Shown piece after piece: positions 47,701 through 59,966 of a stretch of DNA of 64,000 nt. The stretch covers positions 34,809,956 through 34,873,955 of the forward strand of contig CM048851.1 in the NCBI GenBank assembly GCA_026545225.1. The letters run 5' to 3'. How positions within the stretch are numbered: position 1 is the stretch's first letter; every line of letters begins with the position of its first letter. Source of the stretch: Cornus controversa. Lineage: Eukaryota > Streptophyta > Magnoliopsida > Cornales > Cornaceae. The notes beneath the pieces are model-generated. The model worked only from the letters and a program-made list of their open reading frames with translations. It did not search any database and had not been told where the DNA came from. A program made the translations under genes and the position numbers.

Positions 47701-50700
47701 TCTCTCTAAAGTATCATCGAACTAGAATGAAAACATAAAGCCTACCAGGAACTCCTTTCATTTGCCTTATCATTTTTGTATGCAGGTCTATGGCAGAGTT
47801 CACAATATCTAAAGGATCATCCATCTTCCATCGCCAACTCTTTCCTACAGGATTTGTGTGATGCCTCCAACAGAAAACACATTTGTTGGCACATGCCAAA
47901 CTTGGAGTTGTCTCCATGCACCTGTTTCATTTCCAACAAAAGGGAGGAAGAAAAAAGAAAAAGAAGTTAGATTGTTGCCAATGAAAATCATAGCCAATGC
48001 ATAAATTAAAGAAATAGCAAAAATATTCTTTTATCAGATGAGGTAGATAGCAACACAACAATAATCATGCAAATGAGAGAGTGTTTTTAAAAGTTGTAAG
48101 CAAAGGGCAAGGTGTTTCAGCTGCTGAAGAAATGAGGTGCAATTCATTAATATTGTCCAATATAACTAGAGCAGCGGGAGAATGTATCATACTAACCCTA
48201 CATATAGGTATTGGTGTCTTCCAATAAATAAGAAACTACAGTTCACATGAGAAATAATACATATAGCAGATACAAAATCTTGATCGTTTCATTTATACAT
48301 GATAATATTATACTCATACCAAAAATATATACTCCCTCAGTCCCAAAATTCTTGTCACTCTTTCTATTTTTGGATGCCCAAAAATTCTTGTCCCAATTGC
48401 ATATTAAAGATAATTTACTCTCCAAATATCCTAAACTTTTGAAAATTACCTCAACAAACAATTACTTTAAATTGGTAGTTTTGTAATTTTAAAAGGGAAC
48501 AATACAATACATACTTGTCCCCTTAAAAAAGTTAGAATTTCAAAGAGGGACAGCAATTTAGGATGGAGGGAGTATAAGATACGTACAATGCACACATAAG
48601 ATAACTATTATTGTCAAGGTACTAGGGCTGCAACTCGGGCGGGTTAGAGGTACAATTCGAATTCAACCCTACATATGAAATGTTCAACCCTAACTCAACC
48701 TTAACCCTACTTTCTACCCTAACTACTCAACTCTAATCCAATCCATCCTTAAATTTTTAAACTCGGGTTGAGATTTCGGATTAATTCGGATTATCTATAT
48801 CACCAATCTCTATGTTGAAAATTTAAAGTGATCTTTAATAAGTTTCACATTAGATTACTCCTAAACACATTTTTTAGGAATTTAATTATCCAAAGCGTTA
48901 ACATAAAATAAATTAATATTTAAATAAAGGAAGTTGAAAAGAACAAAGGTTATCATAATTTGAATATTATATATAATATATTTAAAATAAAAAATATGTA
49001 TAAAAATAATATTACAATTCGGGTTTGGGTTGGGCTCGGGTTGTTGACACCTTAACCCTAGCCCAACCCTAATTAAGTTCGGGTTGAAGTTTTTCAATTC
49101 AAGTTCAACCCTAATTGAAAAAATAGTTGCCCAAGCTCGTAAAAAATCGGGCTAGGCTTGGGTTGAATTCGGATTGCCCAACCCAAGTTGCACCCCACTA
49201 CTATATGATTATAAGAAGACATATGGAGGCTCTTCTTTTAGTTTTTTTTTTTCTTTTCTTTTTCCACACCCTTCAACAAAAGAACAATAATAATACAAAA
49301 ATCAAAACCAATTAAAAAAAACAATTGCAATTTAACTTATATTTGATAGACCTTTAATCACTAAGCCGTAACTTGGAACCCAAAAGATTCAGCAGCACAT
49401 CACATTGTAAAATCTGTCATAGAATACAAATATAACCTCAATTTATGCAATATACAAACACCAAAGTTAACGGTAAAAATGAAGAAGTTATAAAGAATCA
49501 CCTATGACTCTCTATTCCATAAAATGAGTGCTTGTAGCAGCCTCCACGCCCTCTGAGTTGTGACTTGGTCCATCTACAAAGTTTAACACCACTATGTGAA
49601 CCAATAATTTTATATCCCTGCAAAATTGTGTCATTTAAGACATGTAGTTAAAACAAAACCTGATTTAAAAGTAAAAATAAATGGAGTGCAATCATATATA
49701 TGTTGAACCAAAACCAGATGCAAGGCTACTATGTTAATCTGATCATTCTTAAGACAGAAAGACGCATCAAGGATGTAGATTTTTTGCCAAAGAAATTAAA
49801 AATGATGGAAGAATCCAATCTACTAATCCTTTCTAATAATTTCCCTGTGACAGTTTGCAAAACCAACAAAACAATGAGTTCCTTTGAATTCAAGAGTTCA
49901 AAATTCCAATCGCTCAAGCTGCATATGGTGCAAGCAAGAATTAACTGTAAATAGGAAATGACATCATTCATTTAACATGTCAATCTTAGTAAGCTTTACC
50001 ATAATAATTATCATTTTTATTATAAAAAAATTAAAAATATATATGTATTATGGATATTATGACATAGCTTTCCGAATTAAATGTGAAACAGAGAAAATGC
50101 CTAAAAATGGGGCGATTTGTAATTAGATGAAAATGTCCAACCCAACCAATTTACAATTACACCAATCCAAACAAAGGAAAATTCATAAAATTGCAACTAT
50201 AGAATAGATTGATGGGTGTCTTCAGAAACAAAATGGTTGAACTCAAGGTTCTATGAACAGGAAAAAAAATATGATTTTTATATGAAATCCTGAACATTTG
50301 AATAGAAAAAAACAATACTGAAAAATGAAAAGCAAAAAAAGTTACGAATTACCAGTGGACAAACAGCATAATTGAGCATACTGTCACAAAAACAGAAGGA
50401 CATGCAAAAATTAGTCAAAAACACAAAAACTGATACCATTTGCTGAAATCCTAACATACCCTAATTTAAACTAGCATTACGAAAAAAATATTTAGAACGT
50501 CAAACTACAAAATTTCTCATGCAGCCTCGCACTAAAAAAAGACCTAGAGCCATTTAGAATTCCAAACTACATAAATTTTCTCATGAAAACCCTGTTAAAT
50601 ACCCTATTTGCCAAATTCCTTATTCACCAATTGCAACAACAAGAAGCTTAAAAAAAGTACCTGTTTCTCTAAGTTCGTTCTAAGTACTGGAGTCACCATT

Positions 50701-51524
50701 TCTTTTTCGCCATTCACCAGCTTCCCATTAGATTCAACAATTGTTGTTGTTTTCCTTGAAGGACCTTTCCCAGCAATGTCCTCAAGATCAACAATACCCG
50801 AATCCAAGGCATTCTCTTCCTCATCATCATCATCATCCGACCCGTCAATTATATCTGAGTCACTCTCACCAACACCACCAGAACCAACAATAGCCCCATT
50901 TTCCAAACAACCACCTTTCAAAACTCCAATCAACTTCCCACTCCAAACATCAAACACCTCATCCAAATCGCCTCCGTCAACATCACCCTCACAAACAGGC
51001 AAAACCTCCGCCGCTCCAAGCGCTCTCATCCGCTTCGAAAAGCCCCTCGCGACGGCATTAAACGCCGAGCCATAGGACCGGCTTCCAGCCCCAAAGACAG
51101 CAAATTTACACTTGCTAAGCAGCAGTGATCCGACTCTGAAGTCATCGGCACTCTCCGCCAACCAATTCGCAAAGAACCCACCATTTGGAGGGGGCTTACC
51201 GTCTTCCCAAGTGGAAGCGACGATCAAGACTAGGGTTTCCAAATGGAGGTCTTCGGGCTCGTAGTCCTTGGGATCGACGAGGTCGAATGCGAAACCCTTG
51301 GAGGTGAGAAGATCGAAGAGACGTTGAGCTAGGGCTTTGGAAGTACCGGTCTGCGATACGAAGAAGAGTTTGGCTCTGCGAGGAGTGAGATTAGGGTTAG
51401 GATTAGGGTTTGAGGAGGAGAGTTTGAGGCGCCGGGATTTGTAGAAGCAGTAGAAGGTGGTGGCGGAGAGGAGGGCGAGGAGAGTGAGACGAGCGGAGAC
51501 GGAGGCAGAGGACATGTTTGTCAT
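44795..51524 (-). CDS. tRNA 4-demethylwyosine synthase TYW1 (flavodoxin plus radical SAM)
   Basis: Eight exons: 51524-50661, 49617-49502, 47921-47746, 47646-47456, 47363-47277, 45476-45319, 45233-45023 and 44932-44795. Phases agree at all junctions; 1941 nt give 646 residues plus TGA, the usual plant length. TYW1 condenses N1-methylguanosine-37 of tRNA-Phe with pyruvate to the tricyclic 4-demethylwyosine, the second step of wybutosine synthesis. Residues about 11-28 are a membrane-like segment. Residues 51-205 are a flavodoxin domain with the FMN loop SQTGTSKALAQ (57-67). A Ser/Asp/Glu-rich linker follows (about 212-245). The radical-SAM domain has the cluster-binding CANKCVFC, with cysteines 337, 341 and 344, preceded by RGRGGCYKH. 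The C-terminal TYW1 domain includes SKLTMENVPWH and ends in a basic tail. The start used is ATG 51524; an ATG three codons on is equally possible. Introns hold two hAT elements and a Stowaway MITE. Confidence 0.96.
45804..46278. mobile_element. Non-autonomous hAT element in TYW1 intron 5
   Basis: The termini TAGGACTGCAAATGAACCAAGC and the complement of GCTTGGTTCGTTTGTAGTC are inverted repeats. The interior is full of GCTCGGCTCA and TTCATGAAC words. The flanks CGTACACG and TTCACACG match at only about five of eight positions, so the target duplication is degraded. It is non-coding. Confidence 0.75.
48332..48572. mobile_element. Stowaway MITE in TYW1 intron 2
   Basis: CTCCCTCAGTCCCA at the left and GGATGGAGGGAG at the right are Stowaway-type inverted ends, and both are flanked by TA (48330-48331 and 48573-48574). 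At 241 bp it has a typical length, with inner symmetrical AAATTCTTGTC-type text. Confidence 0.92.
48623..49200. mobile_element. Non-autonomous hAT-like element in TYW1 intron 2
   Basis: TAGGGCTGCAACTCGGG at the left is inverted relative to CCCAAGTTGCACCCCACTA at the right. The subterminal zones carry repeated TCAACCCTAA and GGGTTGGG words. No matching 8 bp target duplication was found (CAAGGTAC against CTATATGA), so one border may be shifted or the site altered. Confidence 0.65.
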
Positions 51525-51800
51525 TTTTCAATCTGGTTTTGCCCTTTTAGGGCTTCGTTGGCGTCACAGGGACGAGACAGTGAGTTGAATTCTTCATTTT
51601 GCACGCAATCGCTGAAACTGGTGTTTGTTGTTCGCAGTGTTAATTGCCGATCATAGTGGAAGGGTGGCAAAGAGGCACCGCACACACATACACGCTCGAC
51701 ATGGAGTAGTAACGAGAAACTTGTTTTTTGTTTTGCAAAACGGAAAATTTGTAAAAGAATAAATTATATTCACTTCAATTATTAATGTCTACAACACTGG

Positions 51801-51831
<31 letters not shown>

Positions 51832-53900
51832 TCTTCATTTCAAATGAAAAGTTTGAAGTATCCAAATTAAAAAAATAAATAAATGTTTATGATTTACCTG
51901 TGAGAAAAAAAAAAAAATTTGTATACTGTGTAGCCTTTTTTGCGGGATGGTATTAACTGGAATACGTTACAATATTGTTTTATTTTAATTAAAAAGTTGA
52001 TAAAATAATAAGAGGGAGACAAATCTAATACGGAGTAGGTTTGTAAGTTGATTTTGATATGCAAGCCAATTTGTTCCTTTATTGTTAATTAGAGGAGGAA
52101 CTTATTACAATATATCAACCTCAGACCAAATTTTAAATTAAAAAACTAAGCCACCCAAATCCGTCCAAAATTAAACAATTTTTAATGAATAACTTAATTT
52201 CACAAGTCATAAACGAGTCACTACAAAATGAGATTCATCCCGTCCAAATACAAACTAAATCAACTCCTCAACTATAATCTTAATTTATCTTTCGTCAAAC
52301 AACATTCTTTTTTTAAGTAAACAATTCGAACAACATTATCACTCAATCTCAAACCCTAATTTTACAACAACTCTATAAATCAGCGCGTTAGATTCGTCTC
52401 ATTAGATTGTTTGACAAAAATAGAGGGGGGTTTAGAACATGAATAAAAAAAAAAATTATTCAAGAAGACAACTGTGTTGATGTGAGAATTGAAATTTTTT
52501 TTTTGAAGATAAGGATTTTTACAAGTTTTTCTTTGTTGGGTTGTTAAGATAGTATATGAAATATATCTTTTTTTTAAAAAAAATCATTCTATCATCTTGG
52601 AGGAGTGTTTTGGGTTTTAAAAAAAGAGAGTTGGGTTGTTCTATTGTATTGTTCTGAGGGGATTTTTTATAGGTTTTTATTTCATGTTCTTTTTGAAAGG
52701 AAAAAAGTAATTAAGTTTGAATTTAATTGATTTGGAGAAAATGTTTTCGGCTCCAAAGGCAGAGATGTTTTGTGGTTTTCTCTTTTATATGTTTGTCTCC
52801 CTTCTTTATTTGTTTGGTGAGAATATTTGCAAAGAGATTAAGAGATAAATTAATATTTTTTTCAATTTCTATTTTCATTTGTTGTAAACATGAGAGAAAA
52901 TTATATTTTTTCCAACTCAAAACACCATTTTTTTTTTTAATGCTTTTTTGATGGCCTAGAAATTTTTGGGTACTAAAATATGAAGTTATATTTTGCTATT
53001 TGGATCAAAATTTTGGGCACTCAGAACACCATGTTTCCTATAAAGTTTTATTTTATTTTATTTTATACCCCTTTCAAAGTTTAGATGATAGATGACACTA
53101 TATCTGAACTTTCTAGGTTTTTTATTAAACCGGGTCTAATTTTCGAGTCGGGTTTGGATTAACCCGGATCCAATAACTGAATACGGGTTGGTCCAATTGT
53201 CCGTAGTAATTTGCTGAAGTTAAATTTTTTTTTTAAATTATCGGTGAGAACCGTTTGTGACCCGTGCAATTAATGACATAAAACGGATTGTTAGCACATT
53301 TTACTCGTCCAAGACCCTCCTATTTGTCACTCCTAATTTATAGTATGTATCAGCTACTGTAATTTTTTTCAAGATACATACTATAATTTACACACTTAAA
53401 AATGGTAAAACAAAATGTCCCAAGCAATATGATCATATTTATAGGAATTGAGGCTAGAAACAAACAAATAAATTCCTCCCAAACTCACTCACTTTCTCGA
53501 GAACAATATTGTACAAGAGAGTAGTTGAAGCCATCTCTTACTATAGAGTCCACCAGAGATTAATACAAACCGATTCAACTTTTATATCACTTTCCACCTC
53601 ATCATACCCTATACTTGGCTCGTGTTAATTTATTTTATAAATAAAACAATTTTTTTCATGATAAGAAACAAACAAATCAATTTAATCAATATTATTAAGT
53701 CGGGTTATTAAATTGAGTAGACTTGTTAAGTTTGTGAACATTCTCTCATTAGGATTTTAAACTTATTTTCTTAACTAACTTTAATCGTAAACTCAGACAA
53801 GTCCAAGTCTGAACTAAAGTTTGGCTAAAAGGCCAAAGGAGTTCCATCTTCATTATATCACTTTAGCAAACTAGTTTCTTAACTCAAGCTAAGCTCACAT
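51525..53900. other. Intergenic, TYW1 promoter side
   Basis: The first 150-200 bases must include the TYW1 leader and promoter; no TATA box stands out. An (AT)n tract lies at about 51808-51830. No gene or array was found in the remaining sequence. Confidence 0.5.
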
Positions 53901-53902
53901 AG

Positions 53903-54010
53903 GATTACGTCTACGATGCACGGGGTGAATCTGAACTATCCATGCACAACATGCACGAAGAGTTGAGATTCACCCGATGCATTTACACCAGGTGCATCGT
54001 AGATCTTCTC
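53903..54010. mobile_element. Very small hairpin MITE
   Basis: CTACGATGCAC (about 53911) pairs with GTGCATCGTAG (about 53992), and inside it GGGTGAATCT pairs with AGATTCACCC, leaving a short centre with a second GTGCAT/ATGCAC pair. The flanks CTCACATAGG and CTCGCATAGG differ by one base in ten, fitting a target duplication. At about 108 bp, this is a minimal Mutator-type MITE. Confidence 0.65.
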
Positions 54011-54497
54011 CTCGCATAGGCACCATTTTTTTGCGAGTTGAGCTAGAAGCCCAGAACAGCTAAATGCTCAAAGGGCCCAAAATTAAACATACCCACTTGA
54101 ATTCAAGTTTAGAGTACATTTATGGTAAATGACAGCTTACAGCATAACTCTTTCTGTTTTTTTTAACACTTGAACCCAAATAATTTGTGTTTCCCCTATT
54201 CAATATAACTGCACATTATAAGCAAAGGTTTCCACATTTAAAAAAATAAAAATAAAAATCAAACAGAATTGGATGTCATCCACATCATGGAATTCCAACT
54301 TTTCCTGGATTCATTTATAAAGAGCCCAAAGAAGGAAAAATGCGTACTTCAATGAAATATCGATGACACGATATCACTAACCGGTTAAATACTAACGCGT
54401 AGCAATACAACCAACAACAAGATATCATTAGTCTTTCTCATTGCCCACCAATCGGGCTTCTATTAGAGGATTTTACAAGAAACTAACTTTACTACAT

Positions 54498-54625
54498 GTT
54501 CACAATCTATGGAATGATCCAATTAAGCAAATATGTGAAGCCAAGTTAAATTCAAGTTCAGGTTCACAATCTATGGAATGATCCAATTAAGCAAATATGT
54601 GAAGCCAAGTTAAATTCAAGTCCAG
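54498..54625. repeat. 64 bp tandem duplication
   Basis: A 64-base unit starting GTTCACAATCTATGG occurs twice with no spacer (54498 and 54562). The copies differ at a single position near their end. Confidence 0.93.
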
Positions 54626-54639
54626 TCAGCCAGAACTTG

Positions 54640-55339
54640 TAGCATATCATGACAGCCCACTATTCTGATCTCCAAATGGGCAATGAACTTCACTCACCAG
54701 CCAATAAATAAATGACTCACTAGTTTCATAGACAAAAACACAATAAACAGTTTTATGTTAAAGAAGAAACCTATAATGTAACAACAATAACTGCATCTTG
54801 CCATTTGCATCTCCTTTTTCATTCTTCTAAAAGATCAACAACTAATCAATCAAAGTTATTTGGTGCATTGCATAAAATTCAAAAGTTGGGGCCATCGGAA
54901 TAAATATGTAATCACAAATCACTACAACAATAATTGGACTTAACACAGCAATTGTTAATGAAATGTTTAAAAGAGTACTCATATGTACAAATAAGACTAG
55001 AAAAAACAAATACATCTATTTTAAAAAAAGAAGAAAGGACTCCTGCAGTTGATGCTAAAAATGATTGATTTCATTTCCATTAGATGTCAAAAAACACCCC
55101 AGAAAATCATTGAGGACGAAGAAAAAGATTATAAAATGGCAGTATCTGACAACTGTCATGTTAGTAATGATGAATAAATGATCTTGTATGCATCACAAAA
55201 TTGATTAAGAAAATCAGTGTTCTTCCTTCAAACACAAGTGAGCTTAAAAGCTTGCGTTGGCTTCGTGGTATGATAAAGGAGGGGAAGAATATTAACCTGA
55301 AGCAACTGGGGTCACTGAATGCACATTGCAAACAGAGTT
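54640..55339. other. 3' flank of the PMT28-like gene
   Basis: No further gene or repeat was recognised. The 3' UTR should lie just below 55340. Confidence 0.5.
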
Positions 55340-58300
55340 TCACGGCCGCCACATGGTTTTTTGGACACACATGATACCCTCCTTACCTTGAGCATAAGTC
55401 ATTCGGACCTCCCAATGCAAACTTCTAAATATTTCCTCCAGAGGATTAAGAATCTCCACCTTTTCACGTATAATTGCCCAACCACCAGGCCGTAATAGAC
55501 GATCCATCTCAACAACAATTGCCACTGGCTGCTTACACCTGCAAAGCTAACTTCTTAGAATCAAGAACAATAATCATAAAGAAAAAAAAGAAGTCTAGTT
55601 TTCTTCTCATTCCCAAAATATTAAATGCATTGTCACCAATGGATTTTTTTTCCGTTATTTCAAAACATTCTGTCGAAGATAGATTGGAATAAAATGGACT
55701 GTTAGGCTATTGCTTAAAATAACAGCTACTAAGACGGCAATGCAACGACTACCAAGGGAGTCAATAGAGTAATACGCTATAAATCAATACGATGCAAGGG
55801 AAATAGAAACTGCCATAACGATTATCATTCTTAACTAGTTCCAATGTTAACTAGTTCAATTATTGTAAACTGTTACTGATAATTTTAAACAATTATGTAT
55901 ACTTGAATTATCAGATATGTTTTGCTGCATGTCCTGCGGGACATATATTTCAGTACCAAATTCTCATTTGTCTGACATGGTTACTCCACACACATTTAGA
56001 AGGGTCCATGTAAAAATAGACTCTAATAGAATAATGAAAACAACAGGAAAAAAATAAGAGTGCCTCTATTTGTCTGTTTAAATGACATTCTATACCGTCA
56101 CTAAAGAAAAGAAAAAAGGTTTATATTTAGTTATTTACTGTTGTTTTGCTTGTTTGAATGGATTTGTTTGGAGTCCTATGCATATATAAAATCAGTCTCA
56201 TTGTTGACACTTCCTTTGTGTTCTCAACAATGAATAAGCAAATCTATGGTGTAATTTTGAACCAATACATGCCTGCCTTGGATTAATATGGACTCTCTAA
56301 CTTTAGCAACCTTCATGAAAGGGAAAAAAGCAACAGATAAAAACCAACAGAAGAACTTCATATAGAAGGTTATAGTGATACAAATTGAAATTCTGATATG
56401 CATGAAACTCAACGTACAAGTGGATACACATTCCCTTAGGTGGATGCACTATTTCTTAGAAATCATCAAAACGAACATGTATAGCTAGATCTAGAGAATA
56501 TGGTATTTCAGTTCATTGCTTCATAAAAGATTATAGAGGTTTGGATCAGAAATCTGGCTGATACACCATTACGGCCTAAACCCAGTCTTCTGTTACAGTT
56601 AAGTGTAATGGTGAAGCTACAATTGCTTGAACTAAAGACAAGACAGTGAGTGGAAAGAATAGACATATTTGTTTGAAGCACAATATTGTGAGGCAAATTC
56701 TTTCCAATGAGGTTTTTATCCTAGAATTTGTTGAAAACTGAAAGAAATCTACCAGATCAGTTAACCCAATTCACTAACTAAAAAGGTTAGTCTTTGACAT
56801 GTTGAGAAATTCTGGATTAAAGCCTGTTATACACAATCCGTGATGGAAAGCAAACCGATGTGAGTGAAGATCTCAAAACTAGGTTAAATGGGAAAACAAC
56901 TCAAGGAGTCTGTTAGCAGTGATTTTTTTTACCCCTCCATAGGGTGTATAGAGTCAATCGCCTACAGTGAGAGGATGAGTTATTTGCACCTCCTAATGAT
57001 GTCAGGTCAATATTTGGATATTAACAAGCAAACCAACCTAATCACCCTGTCCACATGATAGGCACAAGGGGTGCCAAAAGGTCAAAAATAAAAGCACAAA
57101 GACAATCAAAAATCCATCTGAACACTTGGGACCCCATAATGTAGAATGGTTTTACCACATATTATCATGGTGGAGCAATGCGGAGCCTACATAACATCTA
57201 GGTGATGGCACATAGTTCACTCGATAGATTGGCTTAAACAGGCAACAACTGAGAACACCCTAATCTTTTACATGAAATGAACAAACGAGCTGAGCTCTTA
57301 AATGGTAAAAAAAGGAGTAGAATGGATTTAAAAAACCAAAAGTGGAATAAATTCACTGTAACCTTTGCTTAAGCCTTGAGAAGAGATGATCAGCATGCAA
57401 AAGGTCGTACGATCTTGGATAAGTAACAAAAGACTCGCACCAGTCGTGATAGATGCCAACAAGTCCACGTTCAAAGATTATAGGAAGTGTGTCTGGTGCA
57501 TGTACAGGGACCACATTCATAACCCAAACATTCTGTTGTGAGAGAGCAGCTGCGAATCTGTATTTGACAATTTGCAAAATTAATTATTTATGTTGTTTGG
57601 TTTGCATGAATTAAATCACTTCCAGTACAAAAGAAGTTGTGGGAAACAAACAGCAGAGTTACCATTATAGCATAAAAGAAAGAAATTAGCACAACTTTTG
57701 AAGAAGATAAAATCTAATTTAGCATTTCATACCCTCCATTGATGGCTTTCATGTCCATTATATTCCGGACATTTGACCACTCAACACCCATCCCGGTTAG
57801 GTAAGTCTTGTTAACAATAGCTTTCCAGTGTTCAGTGTCAGCAACCAGTTTCTCTCTATTGTTCATCCAGTCGGGAAAAGTTTCAAGCCTCTTGGGCCAT
57901 TCCTCAGGCCACTCAGTCCCACGTTGTTCTATGGCAGCAGGAATTGTGTGCAAGCAAGTTTTCATTGGAGTGTACCTGTTCAAGATAAAATGTTAAATCA
58001 ACAAGGAAATTGACATAGAAGCAAAATAGACGAGAATGTTTCCATGTTGCCCCTTTGATGTAGTCCAAAAAAAGCCAAGAAAAAAGCATTACTAAAGAAG
58101 AGAGAGATAATGGAAACTCATTCAATTTTATAGTGGGGTCCACTAGGGACATTGCATGGTTGAGTTATAGTTGTAGCATAGTAGTATAGTACTACTTTAT
58201 CTTTTGGTTGGTATGCTGCTGGTCAGTATATACTATATGTAATTTTCAGATGTACTGGACATATGATGTAGTTGTGACCCGTGGGTGATATTTAGGCCAA

Positions 58301-59934
58301 ATTATGATATTGAGTCTTATTTGTGGACTTGAGTGGGTGTTTATTGTTTACATTAGTCAAAGTTCTAGCATCTCAATATTGAGTCCAAATTTTATAGAGT
58401 TAGAATTCACAGACATCTTTAAAACTTCGTTGATATTAAGTGATGCAATTATACTTGTAGATGTGATGCCCAAGGGATTCAAGTTTGAAGTCTAACTTCT
58501 TCTACTTTTCCTCTTAGTTTCTTTAATTATCCGCACTTTTTATACATGAAATCTTACCTTCCTAATCACTCTTTCCAACCCTAAAAGCCCTATTTAATAA
58601 ACCTAATTATTCTCTCGGTTAAATATCTAACTGAAGCAATCAGAAGCCCAAGAAAAACAGAATTTTCTGTAAACAGTTTACCGTTCACAGCCCCCAAAAC
58701 TGCTGCATCATCCATTATATTTCCTCACTGCCAAAGTTGTTGAATCCTTTGTGCTATCAGTCCCTAAACAACCCTACTCATTTCCCTATAGTAGAAGTTT
58801 TTCCTTTCTTTCTTTCTTTTTTTCCTTATAAGAATACTAGAAGTCTTTTCTTTAAGACCTAAAACAAATGCTGACCAGAAACTCCACCGGTGTTTTTTCT
58901 TAATTGCCTGTGACCTAACATCCTCAAAATCTAACAAATATCAGCCCCTTCTCATTCATAAGGCCTACAGCCCATCTTCCACTTACTAGAACTCTAAGTC
59001 TAAAAAGCTATTCTTCACCCAAAGCCCACCAAATCACCAAGAAAGCAGTTGGCCCACATCAATTTTGCTATTGTAGCAAGTAGAGTGTTCTCTGCATCTG
59101 TCCTACATCACCAACGCTTACTTTGCGATGGAAAATTCTGGCGCAATACTGTCACGCTATTCTGTCATATATACTTGTTTGAATGCTATTCTTACGTCAT
59201 GAATTACATCCGGAAAATCTACTATGCCTGTAGGGAAAATGTAATTATGTCCTAAATAAAATATAATAGTAGTATACAAAAATTGTTTGGTTTCTTTGTG
59301 GGTATTCAGTATCTTGGCCACTCTAGCAGGCTGGCAGCCCAAGTTCAACTCAACTAAACAAAACCGTTTTCACAACTACTCGGGGTTGGCTAGACGAATC
59401 CTATTTTTCCATTCAGCTCTAAGGTCATAGTCTTAGTCAAACCACATGTTAGTACATATTTCCTAACTAACTCTACTTGAGTTATTTTTAGTCTTCCTCT
59501 TTCCCTAGCATTACCCTCAACGCGGACCATGTCACTTTTCCTAATTAGTCCACTTAGTGGTCTTCTTCGCAAATGTCCAAATCATCTCAATCCATCTTCT
59601 CTCATTTTATCTTCAATGTGCGCTACTTCAATCATCTCAAATGTGTTCATTTCTAATTCTATCATTTCTTGTCTTGTCACACATCTGTCTTAACATTCAC
59701 ATTTCCCCACACTGACTTTATGAATACACTGTTTCTTAGTTGTCCGTCATTCTATCCATAAAAAATTGGCTCGTCTAATAGTTGTTTCATATAACTTTGA
59801 GCACACAATATTTCAAACACACCTCTCTATTTAACCTGTCATGTTTTGATTCTATGATTAAAACTATCTCTAGTTTCTCTTGCATTGCGGATAATTGGAA
59901 ATGTTCACTTTTTGGTATCTCTTGATCCTCAATC

Positions 59935-59966
<32 letters not shown>

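Noticed and set aside
50608-51075. 155-codon plus-strand frame
   Set aside because: Exact antisense of TYW1 exon 1, whose coding frame is certain from the flavodoxin domain.
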